Assembly: GCF_900069005.2 (NCBI RefSeq)
Contig: NZ_LN831278.1
Span: 319,782 to 383,781 of the forward strand
DNA from: Paenibacillus sp. GM2
GTDB taxonomy: Bacteria; Bacillota; Bacilli; Paenibacillales; Paenibacillaceae
Direction: 5' to 3'
Length of the DNA: 64,000 nt
The stretch's first letter is position 1. Each line of letters begins with the position of its first letter. Both the position numbers and the translations under genes were made by a program. Under the pieces are notes generated by a model, which saw nothing but the letters and a program-made list of their open reading frames with translations, was not told the DNA's origin and did no database searches. Shown piece by piece: positions 25,371-32,995 of the stretch.

Positions 25371-25488
25371 GTACAACAAATCATTTGAGGAATAAGCGAA
25401 ATCATCCGAATTGAGGAAATTGGGAAAAGGTTATTTCATATGTATAGAGTAGCCCTGTTTGCAGGGATGGTCAGAGATACGCAGTAGG

Positions 25489-25530
25489 CACTCTCGGGTG
25501 AATCACCCGAAAGAGTGATTCTTATTTTGT
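25489..25530 (+). terminator. Terminator of glycosyltransferase gene
   Basis: CACTCTCGGGTG pairs with CACCCGAAAGAGTG around loop AAT, followed by TTCTTATTTT. Confidence 0.75.
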
Positions 25531-25588
25531 AAGCGCTATAATTTATAATTTTGGAATGATGAGGTTATGGGCGGGAGGAGAATGCAGG

Positions 25589-26494
25589 ATGAGTTTGAAT
25601 CACAGCTTGGGGTACGAAGATGATGCAAAGTTGTTAATTGTAAATGCGGATGATTACGGGATGTGTCATTCGGAGAATCTGGCAGTTCAGCGGCTGTTCC
25701 AGGAGGAGGTCATCTCTTCATCGACGATTATGATGCCCTGTGGATGGGCGAAGGAGGCTGCGGTCTGGAGCGCAAATCATAGTGAGTATGATGTCGGGGT
25801 GCACTTGACCTTTACCAGCGAATGGAGTGGTTATAAATGGGGGCCTGTGACAAGAAATGGCGATGTAAGATCCCTGGTCACGAAGGAAGGGTACTTTCCG
25901 ACGGACTGCAAAACGTTTGAAGAGCAGGCAGAACCGGAGCAGGTACGCCTGGAAATCGTCAATCAAATTGAAGCTGCGCTGGCGATGGGCGTCCATCCGA
26001 CGCATCTTGATAATCATATGGGCAGCCTGTATGGATTGGCGACCGGCAAGCAATTCCTGGATGTTGTCTTTGAAATTTGCGCCTGGTACGGGCTTCCCTT
26101 CCGCATGCCAAGAGCGCTTCCGAATATGGAGAAAGTGCCTTCCGAGGCGATAGAAGTGGCAAATCAGGTTACGGCTCTGGCCGATCGGATGGGCGTCGTA
26201 ATTCTGGACCATTTGATTGGTCTGCCCTTCGGGAAATTACCGGGGGAGACATATGATAGCTATAAACAGAGCATGATTGAAGTGCTGCGGAATTTGCAGC
26301 CCGGGGTATCGGAAATTCTGATTCACCCGGCAATTGCGAGCGAGGAGCTTAAGGCGGTCCACCACGAGTGGGAGAAGCGGCAATGGGATTATGAGCTGTT
26401 CCGGGACCCGGAAGTCCAGCAGGTGATTGAAGAGCAGGGAATTGTTCGGGCCTCATGGAGTGCATTGCAGAAGGTGCAGAGGCAAGGGAAGTAA
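25589..26494 (+). CDS. ChbG/YdjC-family carbohydrate deacetylase
   Basis: A 301-residue cytosolic protein of the ChbG/HpnK (YdjC-like) family, which deacetylates chito-oligosaccharides. Metal-site segments are visible: NADDYGMCHSEN near residue 20 (DD pair), HLDNHMGS in the middle and ILIHPAIASEEL near the end; VGVHLTFTSEW carries another His. GGAGGAG lies 8 nt before the ATG at 25589, favouring it over a start 33 nt upstream. It stands alone. Given the nagA/agaS island, a role in removing acetyl groups from N-acetyl sugars is reasonable, but the substrate is unproven. Confidence 0.82.
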   Translation: MSLNHSLGYEDDAKLLIVNADDYGMCHSENLAVQRLFQEEVISSSTIMMPCGWAKEAAVWSANHSEYDVGVHLTFTSEWSGYKWGPVTRNGDVRSLVTKEGYFPTDCKTFEEQAEPEQVRLEIVNQIEAALAMGVHPTHLDNHMGSLYGLATGKQFLDVVFEICAWYGLPFRMPRALPNMEKVPSEAIEVANQVTALADRMGVVILDHLIGLPFGKLPGETYDSYKQSMIEVLRNLQPGVSEILIHPAIASEELKAVHHEWEKRQWDYELFRDPEVQQVIEEQGIVRASWSALQKVQRQGK

Positions 26495-26507
26495 ATCGGG
26501 AAGCAGC

Positions 26508-26556
26508 AGGGCTGTCACGGTGGGTCGTCAAGACTACACGGGATAGCCCTCTTTTT
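26508..26556 (+). terminator. Terminator of ChbG-like gene
   Basis: AGGGCTGTC / GATAGCCCT stem (one G-U pair) and CTTTTT run. Confidence 0.7.
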
Positions 26557-26597
26557 AGTGTGAACACAGTCATTGTTAGAAAAGCTAATTTTATTTC

Positions 26598-26646
26598 TTG
26601 CATTATACAGTCAAACTGTATATAGTGTAACTATACAGTTATACGA
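26598..26646 (+). promoter_or_regulatory. PadR promoter with operator filling the -35/-10 spacer
   Basis: TTGCAT (26598-26603), 17 bp, TATAGT (26621-26626). The spacer holds a perfect 7-3-7 palindrome ATACAGTCAAACTGTAT (26605-26621), and a further half-site TATACAGTTATAC follows the -10 box. PadR regulators commonly bind ATAC..GTAT palindromes at their own promoter. Confidence 0.8.
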
Positions 26647-26681
26647 TATATAGCGATACTGAATAAGGAGGGCAACAAAAT

Positions 26682-27023
26682 ATGAGACGGGATAAAAATT
26701 TACCGCTGACAGAGACGGTTTATTATATACTGCTGGCTTTGCTTGAGCCGGCCCATGGATATTTAATTATTCAGAAGGTGGATGAGCTGAGCGCCGGTCA
26801 GGTACATATGGCAGCCGGAACATTATATGGGGCGGTGGACAATCTGCTGAAGCAGAAGCTGATCCAACCCGTACGCAGCGAGGATAGCCGCCGCAAGGTC
26901 TATGTTATTACCGAACTAGGCCGCGATATTCTGCTTCAGGATTATGCCCGCATGCGTCATATGATTGAGATGACAGGGATGATTATGGATAGGGAAAGGG
27001 GGGAGCAATATGAAGAAATATAA
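26682..27023 (+). CDS. PadR-family transcriptional regulator
   Basis: A 113-residue winged-helix repressor of the short PadR (PF03551) subfamily: LPLTETVYYILLALLEPAHGYLIIQKV at the start, MAAGTLYGAVDNLLKQKLI recognition helix, and a short C-terminal dimerisation helix. AAGGAGGG precedes the ATG. It overlaps the next gene (DUF2812) by 14 bp, the standard PadR-DUF2812 pairing in Bacillales. It probably represses its own operon through the ATACAGT palindrome upstream. The inducing signal is unknown. Confidence 0.92.
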   Translation: MRRDKNLPLTETVYYILLALLEPAHGYLIIQKVDELSAGQVHMAAGTLYGAVDNLLKQKLIQPVRSEDSRRKVYVITELGRDILLQDYARMRHMIEMTGMIMDRERGEQYEEI

Positions 27024-27627
27024 GTTTTTTACCGATTTTGACCGTGAAGAGAAGTGGCTGAACGAGATGGCTCATTCAGGATATCAGCTCGTGAATAAAG
27101 CCTATAGCTATGAATTCGTGCTAGGATCCCCCGAGGATGCCAACTACCGGATTGATTATCGCACCTTTAAGAATAGACAAGATTTCGAGGATTATCGGAT
27201 GTTATTTGAGGACAGTGGCTGGAAGCATATCGCTGGGACGAAGAGCTCGGGAGCTCAATATTTCAAGCAAGTGATGGACCAAGGAGACGAAGATATATTC
27301 TCGGATGTGGACTCCAAAGCGGCGCGCTACAAACGGCTTTCGGAAATGTGGCTGTCACTGGCTGGCTGCTTCATTCCTTTGCTAGCAGTGTTAATATCCA
27401 CGGGTGCGATTAACATCACTGCTTTTGTTAAGCCTAAGCTTCTCTACTATACGCCGGGACTTTGGGAGCTGAGCGGGGCGCATTTCTGGAGAGCATTTCT
27501 ATTCGAGACACCATTCGCCCTTCTCCGCGGCTTTAGTTGGGTGATTCTACCGATATTTATTCTGGTATATGTGATTTTCGCTTATAAAGCAAAGAAACAA
27601 TATGAGAAGACGCAGCAAGGACATTAA
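27010..27627 (+). CDS. DUF2812 membrane protein
   Basis: A 205-residue protein. Residues 1-105 are the soluble DUF2812 domain (MKKYKFFTDFDREEKWLNEMA, GWKHIAGTKSSGAQYF), followed by two hydrophobic segments at about 118-138 and 175-198. It is translationally coupled to the PadR gene. DUF2812 proteins have no established activity; their fixed association with PadR suggests a stress- or envelope-linked output of that repressor. Confidence 0.88.
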   Translation: MKKYKFFTDFDREEKWLNEMAHSGYQLVNKAYSYEFVLGSPEDANYRIDYRTFKNRQDFEDYRMLFEDSGWKHIAGTKSSGAQYFKQVMDQGDEDIFSDVDSKAARYKRLSEMWLSLAGCFIPLLAVLISTGAINITAFVKPKLLYYTPGLWELSGAHFWRAFLFETPFALLRGFSWVILPIFILVYVIFAYKAKKQYEKTQQGH

Positions 27628-27650
27628 GGCCTATCCTTATAAGAACTGGA

Positions 27651-27693
27651 GCCTCCCGGAGAACGAATATCAATTCTATGGGGGGCCTTTTTT
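27651..27693 (+). terminator. Terminator of PadR-DUF2812 operon
   Basis: GCCTCCC pairs with GGGGGGC (one wobble), followed by CTTTTTT. Confidence 0.65.
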
Positions 27694-27732
27694 GTATCTT
27701 TTCAGCGCGTACAGAAAAAAATGAAAGAAATT

Positions 27733-27765
27733 TTGAAACTTTTTCTGTGCCTTCATAGTCTAACG
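27733..27765 (+). promoter_or_regulatory. Candidate ECF-sigma autoregulatory promoter
   Basis: TGAAAC, about 16-18 nt, then TAGTCTAACG. The -35 element equals the TGAAAC box recognised by several ECF factors, fitting autoregulation of the sigma gene just downstream. The -10 assignment is tentative. Confidence 0.45.
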
Positions 27766-27820
27766 AGCACATTAGCAAGCCAAGCTTGTAACAAGCAAAG
27801 GATTTGCGAACCAACTGGGG

Positions 27821-28345
27821 GTGAACCAACTGAATAAAGAAACAGCACAAATGACGGAGCAACAGTTCAGCGAACGGGTCGGAGCGTGCAAGGAGAAGCT
27901 GTATCGCTTTGCCTACTGTTATGTGAAGAATGAGCAGGAGGCGCTGGAGATCGTCTCAGAGGCGACCTATAAGGCTTATCTCGCGTACAGAAGATTGGAT
28001 AATTCGCAGTATTTTGAGACCTGGATCAGTCGAATTGTCATTAACTGCGCTATGGACCATATGAGACGGCACAAGAAATATACTTATATGGAAGACAGCG
28101 TAGTGGAATTCTCCGCCAAGGAGGACCCGGTTCCATTGGAGGACAGATGGGATCTTTATGAGGCGCTGGATCGTCTTAAGCCGGAGGATAAGGCCTTTAT
28201 TATTTTGAAATATTTTGAAGATCAGCGGTTCAAGGATATGGCCGAGGTTTTGTCGATGCCGGAGAGCACGGTGAAGACGAGACTCTATCGGATCCTGGAT
28301 AAGCTGAAGAGACAATTAATCAAGGAAGAGGTAGATGCGCTATGA
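27821..28345 (+). CDS. RNA polymerase ECF sigma factor (SigV/SigM-like)
   Basis: A sigma-70 factor of group 4, about 170 residues: region 2 (YRFAYCYVKNEQEALEIVSEATYKAYL, FETWISRIVINCAMDHMRR) and region 4 (LKPEDKAFIILKYFEDQRFKDMAEVLSMPESTVKTRLYRILDKLKRQL). The start is uncertain: the GTG at 27821 directly abuts GGGG with no spacing, while an in-frame CTG at 27830 lies 6 nt behind GGGGGTGA, and an ATG at 27851 lacks a ribosome site. The next gene starts within its stop codon (ATGA), coding a membrane partner, so the pair is a sigma/anti-sigma unit. Confidence 0.88.
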   Translation: MNQLNKETAQMTEQQFSERVGACKEKLYRFAYCYVKNEQEALEIVSEATYKAYLAYRRLDNSQYFETWISRIVINCAMDHMRRHKKYTYMEDSVVEFSAKEDPVPLEDRWDLYEALDRLKPEDKAFIILKYFEDQRFKDMAEVLSMPESTVKTRLYRILDKLKRQLIKEEVDAL

Positions 28346-29193
28346 CTGGAAAAGAACGCTATGAAAATATAGAAATTCCATCCCAGCTCTCTGACGTTAT
28401 AGAAAAGGCGACACAGCGCGGGCGGGCTCACCAAAGAAACCGAAGAATGATTCGTGGAACATCCACGCTTGTTGCAGCATGCGCTGCGTTGATGATCGCC
28501 GTTAATGTACCCGGTGTAGCTATGGCCTTATCCGATGTGCCCGTTGTAGGATCGATCGTCAAGGTTCTGCAGGTTGGAGGCGGAGGAGAGCGTACGGATG
28601 GGGCCAAGGTAAGCACCTCCGTTCAAGAGAATGCGCTGGATATCCACTTCACCGTCGATGGAGAGCAAACCGCAAGCGTACCGGCATATACGGTGGACTA
28701 CAAGGAGGCGCCGAATCGGTTAATCTTTAACTTCAACGGCGTGCGTGACCTGGACTTGCAGAGATTGGAGCAGGATATTCGTTCTCTCTCCAATGTGAAG
28801 GACGTATATACCAATGTGGTTCTCGATGACTCTGCAATCCGCTTCGTCGTTGAGCTTAAGGATCATATCGATTACTCTGTGTCCGAGTACAAGGAGCCTG
28901 GTTATATTCAATTGAAGCTATTTGGTGCTGCCAAGCAGGCAGAGCCTCACGAAGTATTCTATGTTCGCAGCCAGGAGATGGAGCAGGGTGAATCGCTTGG
29001 TATGCTGGATGAGCAGTATGCTCAGGATGGAAGTTCGGTCATCAAGACGAAGAGCGGTAAGTTCGTGCTGGCGATCGGCGGCTTTGCATCCCGGGCCGAG
29101 GCCGAGGAGAAGCTTCATCAATTGTCTGAACGCGAGGATTACTATGAGACGCTGCAAGTAGACAGCTGGATGAGCAATGAGAACCCGCAATAA
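28342..29193 (+). CDS. Membrane-anchored probable anti-sigma factor (DUF4179-like)
   Basis: A 283-residue single-pass protein. A short cytoplasmic N-terminus rich in Arg (RGRAHQRNRRMIRG), one membrane helix at about residues 37-58 and a long extracellular part. The stretch ALSDVPVVGSIVKVL after the helix is typical of DUF4179-type anti-sigma proteins, and the end (FVLAIGGFASRAEAEEKLHQL) resembles a SPOR-like segment. The four-base overlap with the ECF sigma gene supports direct sequestration of that factor at the membrane. The released signal is unknown; cell-envelope stress is usual for the family. Confidence 0.78.
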   Translation: MTGKERYENIEIPSQLSDVIEKATQRGRAHQRNRRMIRGTSTLVAACAALMIAVNVPGVAMALSDVPVVGSIVKVLQVGGGGERTDGAKVSTSVQENALDIHFTVDGEQTASVPAYTVDYKEAPNRLIFNFNGVRDLDLQRLEQDIRSLSNVKDVYTNVVLDDSAIRFVVELKDHIDYSVSEYKEPGYIQLKLFGAAKQAEPHEVFYVRSQEMEQGESLGMLDEQYAQDGSSVIKTKSGKFVLAIGGFASRAEAEEKLHQLSEREDYYETLQVDSWMSNENPQ

Positions 29194-29224
29194 TATTGCT
29201 AGTGAAGCCGTCTGATAAATTAAG

Positions 29225-29258
29225 AGAGAGCTGAAGGGGATACCCTCAGCTCTCTTTG
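29225..29258. terminator. Bidirectional terminator between convergent genes
   Basis: Perfect 10-bp stem AGAGAGCTGA / TCAGCTCTCT extended by GGG/CCC inside, then TTTG. Confidence 0.85.
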
Positions 29259-29292
29259 CTTTCAATTAAGCCACGCTTCGTGCAGCGCGGCG

Positions 29293-31029
29293 TTATTTTA
29301 GAGACAACGTTTCTTTATATAGCAAGGCTTCTAACTTTTCCTTGCTTAATGGCGGACTATAATAGTAACCCTGTATTTGATCACAGCCATGAGCCTGGAG
29401 AAACTTGAGCTGTTCTTCCGTCTCGACCCCTTCAGCGAGCACCGTTAAACCCAGCGATTTGCCAAGCTGAATTATGGATAGGAGCAGAGCCGTATCTCTC
29501 GGATCCTCTGGAGTTTGCGTGATGAAGGTTCGATCGATCTTAAGCACCTGGAGGGGCAGTTCTTTTAAGTAATAGATCGAGGAATAACCTGTACCGAAGT
29601 CGTCGATGGATAGTGATATCCCCCGTTCCTTCAGGTAGTCCAGCTTATTCTTGATAATTACCGGATCATTCAGAATCGACTCGGTAACTTCCAGCTCGAG
29701 GTACTGCGGGTCTAATCCGGTCTGCTCCAGCGCGGCCTCTACGATATGTACAAATCTGGGATGCCGAAATTGAATCGCCGAGACATTAACAGAGATCGGC
29801 AACTTCGGATAGCCGGCTTCCTGCCAGGCTTTGTTCGTTCGACAGGCTTCACGCAGTACCCATTCTCCAAGCTGTACAATAAACCCGGTGTCTTCTGCCA
29901 CAGGGATGAAGGCAGAGGGCAGGATTCGCCCGTGATCAGAGTCATTCCAACGAATAAGAGCTTCATAGCCGGTCAAAACCAGGCTGGATGAATCGACTTT
30001 GGGCTGGTAATATAACTCAAATTCACCGTTCTCCAAGGCTTCCGGTAATTTTTTCTCGATTTTAACTCTCTCCAGCAGCTTATCCATCAAGTAATAATCA
30101 AAGTAATGCGGTTCCTGTACCGAAGCCAGCTTCGCTTCCTTCATCGCTAACTCCGCATGCTTCAACAGCTGGGTTACATCGGTTCCGTCATCCGGGAAGA
30201 GGCTGATCCCCATGCCGAATCCGACATGAATTTTCTCCCCATTGACGAGATAGGAATGTCTAAGCGCCTCGCATAGCTCGCAGGCCATTTTATGTATTTG
30301 CAACGGATCAGACAGGCAGGATAACAGGATGATGAACTCATCGGCGAAGCTGCGGCATATCGGTGTTCCTTCCGGAAAGGTAGCGCGCATGCGATCCCCG
30401 ACTCCCTTGAGCAGTTCATTGCCGGCACGCTCTCCATAGCTCTCATTTATGTAACGAAAGCGATTCAGGTTTACTCTAAGCACGGCCGCTGTCTTCTGCT
30501 CAGCCTTGGTCTGCTCCAGGCTGGCTTTCATCACCGTACTGAACCGGCTCATCGTCAGCAGATCGGTGACAGAGTCAAAATATGTAAGCTGACGAATTCT
30601 CTGTTTGGAGGCATTGCGATCTTCGATTTCCTCCGTTACATCGAACTGCAAGCCGATAAAATAGATTAATTCTCCATCGGGATTCAAAATCGGGCTTATA
30701 ATAAACTGATTCCAGAACGTGGATCCGTCCTTGCGGTAGTTCTTAATCGTTACCGTATCCGCCCGGCCTTCCTTGATCGCTTGTCGGATCACTCCCAGAT
30801 GACGCTTGTCTGTCTCATCCCCCTGCAGAAAGCGGGAGTTGCGCATAAGTACTTCTTCGCGTTTGTATCCAGTAATCTTCTCAAATCCCTGGTTGACATA
30901 TACTAAGGGATTGTCCTTAAGCCTAGGGTCCGTAATAGCTATCCCAACACCCATCATATCGATGGATCGCAGCAGGGCCGAGGAATTGATAATTGACTCA
31001 ATATGCGTATATTCTGACGCTTGGTCCAT
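29293..31029 (-). CDS. LOV/PAS-GGDEF-EAL protein with Cys-less LOV domain; probable c-di-GMP phosphodiesterase
   Basis: A 578-residue soluble protein. Residues about 20-135 are LOV-like (VYVNQGFEKITGY, RFLQGDETD, FWNQFIISPI, GLQFDVTEE). The flavin-adduct cysteine of the NCRFLQ motif is Ser65 here (RNSRFLQG, codon TCC at 30835-30837). Residues about 150-310 are a GGDEF domain with a degenerate active site (SFADEF instead of GGDEF), so cyclase activity is unlikely. Residues about 325-570 are an intact EAL domain: YEALIRW, DDFGTGYSS, KIDRTF, EGVETEEQ. It should therefore hydrolyse c-di-GMP under control of the LOV-like sensor. GGGGG precedes the ATG by 7 nt. It is transcribed alone. Confidence 0.9.
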   Translation of the reverse strand: MDQASEYTHIESIINSSALLRSIDMMGVGIAITDPRLKDNPLVYVNQGFEKITGYKREEVLMRNSRFLQGDETDKRHLGVIRQAIKEGRADTVTIKNYRKDGSTFWNQFIISPILNPDGELIYFIGLQFDVTEEIEDRNASKQRIRQLTYFDSVTDLLTMSRFSTVMKASLEQTKAEQKTAAVLRVNLNRFRYINESYGERAGNELLKGVGDRMRATFPEGTPICRSFADEFIILLSCLSDPLQIHKMACELCEALRHSYLVNGEKIHVGFGMGISLFPDDGTDVTQLLKHAELAMKEAKLASVQEPHYFDYYLMDKLLERVKIEKKLPEALENGEFELYYQPKVDSSSLVLTGYEALIRWNDSDHGRILPSAFIPVAEDTGFIVQLGEWVLREACRTNKAWQEAGYPKLPISVNVSAIQFRHPRFVHIVEAALEQTGLDPQYLELEVTESILNDPVIIKNKLDYLKERGISLSIDDFGTGYSSIYYLKELPLQVLKIDRTFITQTPEDPRDTALLLSIIQLGKSLGLTVLAEGVETEEQLKFLQAHGCDQIQGYYYSPPLSKEKLEALLYKETLSLK

Positions 31030-31381
31030 ACTAATACCCCCTAACAGACCGTAATGAAATATGTATGAAGAACCAATTTCATAGTATGAATCGCATTGGT
31101 TAAATAATCAGGATGGTCTTGAAATTGACTCTTTCGGACGATGTTCGGTTGGGAGCACCTCTCTTCCACATCATACATGCTGGACCGAAAGGAAATCAAT
31201 GGCAGAGCTGATCATTCCCCAGCGAAATTATGTATTGTCTAAGATGATATTACCATATTCGGAGCCATACGTAGTTCGATTGTTCTGAACAGTTTGTAAA
31301 TGTAGTAGATAAGTACTAGTTCCCAGAGGAACACAAAAAAGCGATTTCGCGCATTCAGCGTGAAACCGCAGACCACTCTTA
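31030..31381. other. Intergenic region between LOV-EAL gene and response regulator
   Basis: Gene-free 352 bp. It holds the promoter side of the LOV-EAL gene and, at 31334-31370, a terminator for the minus-strand response-regulator gene: GCGATTTCGCGC and GCGTGAAACCGC arms with a six-base T run on the minus strand. Nothing else recognisable. Confidence 0.6.
31334..31370 (-). terminator. Terminator of the yesN-like gene
   Basis: GCGGTTTCACGC / GCGCGAAATCGC stem on the minus strand followed by TTTTTTG. Confidence 0.75.
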
Positions 31382-32995
31382 TTAATCTTCGTTACCCGTA
31401 TTTTCCTGTGGGGTGAACCGCTCACTCTCTACAAACAGCTTGCCTCGGTACTCAAAAGGGGAGATGCCCTCTAATTCCTTGAATACTCGGGAGAAGTGCC
31501 TCGTATTTTCAAATCCAACCGCTTCACTGATCTCGGCTATCTTCAGCGAGCCATTTCCGATTAATTCCTTCGCCTTGCGAATGCGTACCTTCTTCAAGTA
31601 AGTCACGAAGCTTTCCCCGGTAAAAGTTTTAAATGCTTCGCTAAAATAGGAATAATTCAGAGATACATGATTGCTCACCATAGCCATATTCAGCGGACGA
31701 TGATAATTTGCTTCAATAAAAGCTACCGCTTCCTTCATATCCCCATGTTCGGTATGAGCCGATCGGATCTCCTTGATATATTTGTCCAGGCTGGATAAAA
31801 GCTGCTCCAACGATCTGAAATAATTGTGAAAATGGTCGAAATTAGAAAGGTCGCCAACCTTGCGATACAGCTTGATCACTTCCACAGATGCTTCTCCGTA
31901 TATTCGGAAGACCTCATCAAGGACCTGTTCATTGATTTGCTTGCTGACCGCCTCCAGATATTGAGTATCAATCCCTGCCAATTGATCGATCCGGAAAATT
32001 TGATGCAAGAGGGGGCTGATCTCTTTCTCTCGGCCTGTACCGAGAATGTTGCCCAGTTTGCGAATATCCTCCATGGGTATAGCGTAAAACAGTCGTTCCT
32101 TTGGAAGCTCAGCGTACCAGATCAGACGAGTCTTGGGATAGATAAAGGAATAATTCAGGGACTCGCTTGCTTGGCAGTAGCATTTGGCGAGATCCTCCAA
32201 TCGATTTCCTTCTTCGCTAACGCCGATTAATAAGCCATTAAGCCCTTTACTGCTGGCCAAAAGCGACATGTCGGCAAATTTCTGCTGCGTTCCACCTATG
32301 AGCACCACTCTTCCTTCACGATCCAGTAGAGAGGCGTTTAGCTGGCCTTCTACGCTTCCAAACAGATCCTCGGCAAGGGCCTTCAACCCTTCCTTCTTGA
32401 TCCGGCTGCCATCTTCGTATTTATAGGTTAAGACAGCGACCGAGAAGGGCAGGGAATACTGCTCAAAGTCGATCTCTTTGCTCCACAACCGGATCTCATC
32501 CTTCGACAAATCGCGCTGCATCAACAAATCCTGCAAGCGTACCAATTGAACCTGCAGCCGATAACCCTCAGTAATAGCCATCTGCTCGGCAATGAGGGAG
32601 CGTCTTGCCAGTTGGTCCTTACATTGGCGCAGCGCAGTAAATAACTCATCCCTGTGAATCGGCTTGAGCAGGTAATCGATTGCCTGATACCTGATCGCTG
32701 CTTTAGCATATTCAAAATCCTCGTACCCGCTTAAAATAATGATTAGCGGCCGCTCATTTTGACTCGCTGGCAGAGGTTCTGCCGATAATTTCTCAATTAA
32801 AGTGATTCCATCCATAACCGGCATCCGGATATCCGTAATAATAATCTCCGCGCCATGTTCCCGATATAGCTCGAGCGCCTCCGCGCCCTGAGTAGCCGTA
32901 AACAATGCAAACTGGTCCGGAAATTCGCGTTCAATCATTGTTTTCAGGCCCAAGCGGATATTTTTCTCATCATCGACGATCATCAAATTTGTCAT
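31382..32995 (-). CDS. AraC-type response regulator (YesN-like)
   Basis: A 537-residue regulator. Receiver domain at residues 1-125 (MIVDDEKN, phospho-acceptor Asp in ITDIRMP, Lys in LLKPI), a divergent middle region, and two AraC HTH motifs at the C-terminus (NMAMVSNHVSLNYSYFSEAFK, KIAEISEAVGFENTRHFSRVFKELEGISPFEYR). It overlaps the sensor kinase gene by 26 bp. It most likely activates the adjacent ABC importer operon in response to an extracellular sugar sensed by the kinase. Confidence 0.92.
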   Translation of the reverse strand: MTNLMIVDDEKNIRLGLKTMIEREFPDQFALFTATQGAEALELYREHGAEIIITDIRMPVMDGITLIEKLSAEPLPASQNERPLIIILSGYEDFEYAKAAIRYQAIDYLLKPIHRDELFTALRQCKDQLARRSLIAEQMAITEGYRLQVQLVRLQDLLMQRDLSKDEIRLWSKEIDFEQYSLPFSVAVLTYKYEDGSRIKKEGLKALAEDLFGSVEGQLNASLLDREGRVVLIGGTQQKFADMSLLASSKGLNGLLIGVSEEGNRLEDLAKCYCQASESLNYSFIYPKTRLIWYAELPKERLFYAIPMEDIRKLGNILGTGREKEISPLLHQIFRIDQLAGIDTQYLEAVSKQINEQVLDEVFRIYGEASVEVIKLYRKVGDLSNFDHFHNYFRSLEQLLSSLDKYIKEIRSAHTEHGDMKEAVAFIEANYHRPLNMAMVSNHVSLNYSYFSEAFKTFTGESFVTYLKKVRIRKAKELIGNGSLKIAEISEAVGFENTRHFSRVFKELEGISPFEYRGKLFVESERFTPQENTGNED

